Of a stretch of DNA of 64,000 nt, positions 63,060 to 64,000 are shown one piece after another. The translations under genes were made by a program, and so were the position numbers. This DNA comes from CAZHAX01 sp964530325 (GTDB taxonomy: Bacteria > Chloroflexota > Anaerolineae > B4-G1): contig CAZHAX010000003.1 of NCBI GenBank assembly GCA_964530325.1, forward strand, positions 62,001 through 126,000, in the 5' to 3' direction. Positions within the stretch are counted from its first letter, which is position 1. Each line of letters opens with the position of its first letter. The notes beneath the pieces were generated by a model, which was not told where the DNA came from, ran no database searches, and saw only the letters and a program-made list of their open reading frames with translations.

Positions 63060-63992
63060 ATGAGCGGCGACACGCCCGTCATCCGCACCTACGATCTGAC
63101 CAAGCGCTTCAGGAAGGTCACGGCGGTCGACGCGGTCAGCTTCAGCGTGCAGCGCGGGGAGGTTTTCGGCTTCCTCGGCCCGAACGGTGCCGGGAAGACG
63201 ACGACGATCGCCATGCTGCTGGGGCTTGTGCATCCCACCGCCGGCAGCGCTGAGGTGCTTGGCTGCGACATTCGCCGCGGTCTCAGCAAGGCGCTCCCCA
63301 GAGTGGGAGCCATCGTCGAGACACCCACGTTCTATCCCTACATGAGCGCTGCCGACAATCTACTCCTTGTCTCGCTTGTCGTCGGCGATGGAGCCGATCG
63401 GCAGATACCGGCCCTTCTCGAACAGGTTGGGCTTGAAGGACGCGGCGCGGACAAGGTGGGCACCTACTCGCTCGGCATGCGCCAGCGGCTCGGATTGGCC
63501 GCCGCTCTGCTGGGCAATCCCGAACTGCTCATCCTCGACGAGCCGACGAATGGCCTCGATCCGGCAGGAATGCACGAGGTCCGCCTGCTCATCCGCCGAC
63601 TGGCAGATGAGCAGGGCACGACGGTCTTCCTCTCCAGCCATCTTCTGCACGAGGTCGAGCAGGTCTGCGACAGTGTGGTCATTCTCAACAAGGGCCGGCT
63701 CATCGCCCAGGGACGCGTGGACCAGCTGCTGAGCCAGGCCCATGGCGTCGAGATGCGGATCGACGGAGCGGATCGGGCGGCCCGCTTGCTCGCCGGGCTC
63801 GATTGGGTCTCCGACGTCTGGTACGAGGCCGGCCGGCTCCGAGTACAGGCGCCCCCTGAGCGAGCGGCGGAGCTGGTTGCCGCCCTCGCGGGCCGGCAGC
63901 TCTTCCCGTCCGAAGTGCGGCCGGCTGTCTCGACCCTCGAGTCGGTCTTCCTTGAGCTGACGAACGATCAGGAAGAGCCCGTCGATGCGTAG
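63060..63992 (+). CDS. ABC transporter ATP-binding protein (CcmA/drug-export type)
   Basis: 310 residues from ATG 63060 (GAGGGGACGG upstream). DRA/CcmA-type ATPase: VIRTYDLTKRFRKVTAVDAV, Walker A GPNGAGKTTTIAML, signature SLGMRQRLGLAAALLG, Walker B LLILDEPTNGLDPAG, H-loop FLSSHLLHEVEQVCD, and a C-terminal domain of about 90 residues. It energises export with a separate permease, whose first codons (ATG 63985) overlap this gene. Confidence 0.92.
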   Translation: MSGDTPVIRTYDLTKRFRKVTAVDAVSFSVQRGEVFGFLGPNGAGKTTTIAMLLGLVHPTAGSAEVLGCDIRRGLSKALPRVGAIVETPTFYPYMSAADNLLLVSLVVGDGADRQIPALLEQVGLEGRGADKVGTYSLGMRQRLGLAAALLGNPELLILDEPTNGLDPAGMHEVRLLIRRLADEQGTTVFLSSHLLHEVEQVCDSVVILNKGRLIAQGRVDQLLSQAHGVEMRIDGADRAARLLAGLDWVSDVWYEAGRLRVQAPPERAAELVAALAGRQLFPSEVRPAVSTLESVFLELTNDQEEPVDA

Positions 63993-64000
63993 GCTGGTCT
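63985..64000 (+). CDS. Start of the ABC transporter permease gene (cut by window end)
   Basis: ATG 63985 starts MRRLV and overlaps the stop codon of the ATPase gene by 8 bp, the usual arrangement of ATPase-permease pairs. Only five codons are visible, so the call rests on context. Confidence 0.4.

Overview
The window reads as a GC-rich bacterial chromosome segment, most likely from the Chloroflexota (my inference: Anaerolineae or a near relative). The reasons are the str/S10/spc/alpha gene order, zinc-ribbon (C+) forms of S4, S14 and L36, frequent GTG/TTG starts, good sigma-70-type promoters (TTGACA-N16/17-TATAAT), an Flp pilin, and several lipoproteins whose lipobox is followed by a Thr/Pro-rich linker. 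No rRNA, CRISPR array, insertion sequence or phage was seen.

Layout. (1) 1-2480: the 5' end of an inositol-phosphate synthase gene behind an ArsR-type regulator with an operator-overlapped promoter, a tRNA-Pro(CGG), and a tetrapyrrole-methylase/MazG fusion. (2) 2490-28020, all on the minus strand: a nearly unbroken translation and transcription superoperon, rpoB | rpsL-rpsG-fusA-tuf-rpsJ-rplC-rplD-rplW-rplB-rpsS-rplV-rpsC-rplP-rpmC-rpsQ-rplN-rplX-rplE-rpsN-rpsH-rplF-rplR-rpsE-rpmD-rplO-secY-adk-map-rpmJ-rpsM-rpsK-rpsD-rpoA-rplQ-truA-rplM-rpsI, closed by a 16-bp hairpin terminator. rpoC is not next to rpoB and infA is not next to map/rpmJ. The EF-Tu has a remodelled switch I and RpoB carries a long insertion with a W..YD repeat. 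(3) 28.1-40.4 kb: a propeller lipoprotein, a two-component system, two acetyltransferases around a CinA-C/PncC protein, a PAS-GAF-PAS protein without an output domain, a PlsY-glycosyltransferase pair, an Flp pilin, and an Xre operon with two spaced operators. (4) 40.4-50.3 kb: a candidate small RNA, secreted and lipoprotein genes, an ECF sigma/FecR locus, an esterase lipoprotein, two methyltransferases and a PadR regulator. (5) 50.4-53.1 kb: an unusual accessory group of S21, an unknown protein, a CarD-type protein, a second ribosomal protein S3 (about 75% identical by eye to the one in the S10 operon) and a ChaB-like protein. (6) 53.1-64 kb: a GH5-type mannanase behind a promoter and a leader of about 520 nt that resembles a c-di-AMP riboswitch, two more lipoproteins, two ABC exporter half-transporters (one apparently missing its last membrane segment), a thioredoxin-fold protein lacking one cysteine, and the start of a drug-type ABC transporter.

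The most interesting items are the EF-Tu switch I variant, the second S3 with CarD and ChaB, the leader of the mannanase, the small RNA candidate at 40.52-40.64 kb, and the paired Xre operators at 39.02-39.08 kb. All functions are assigned by reading; no database search was possible.
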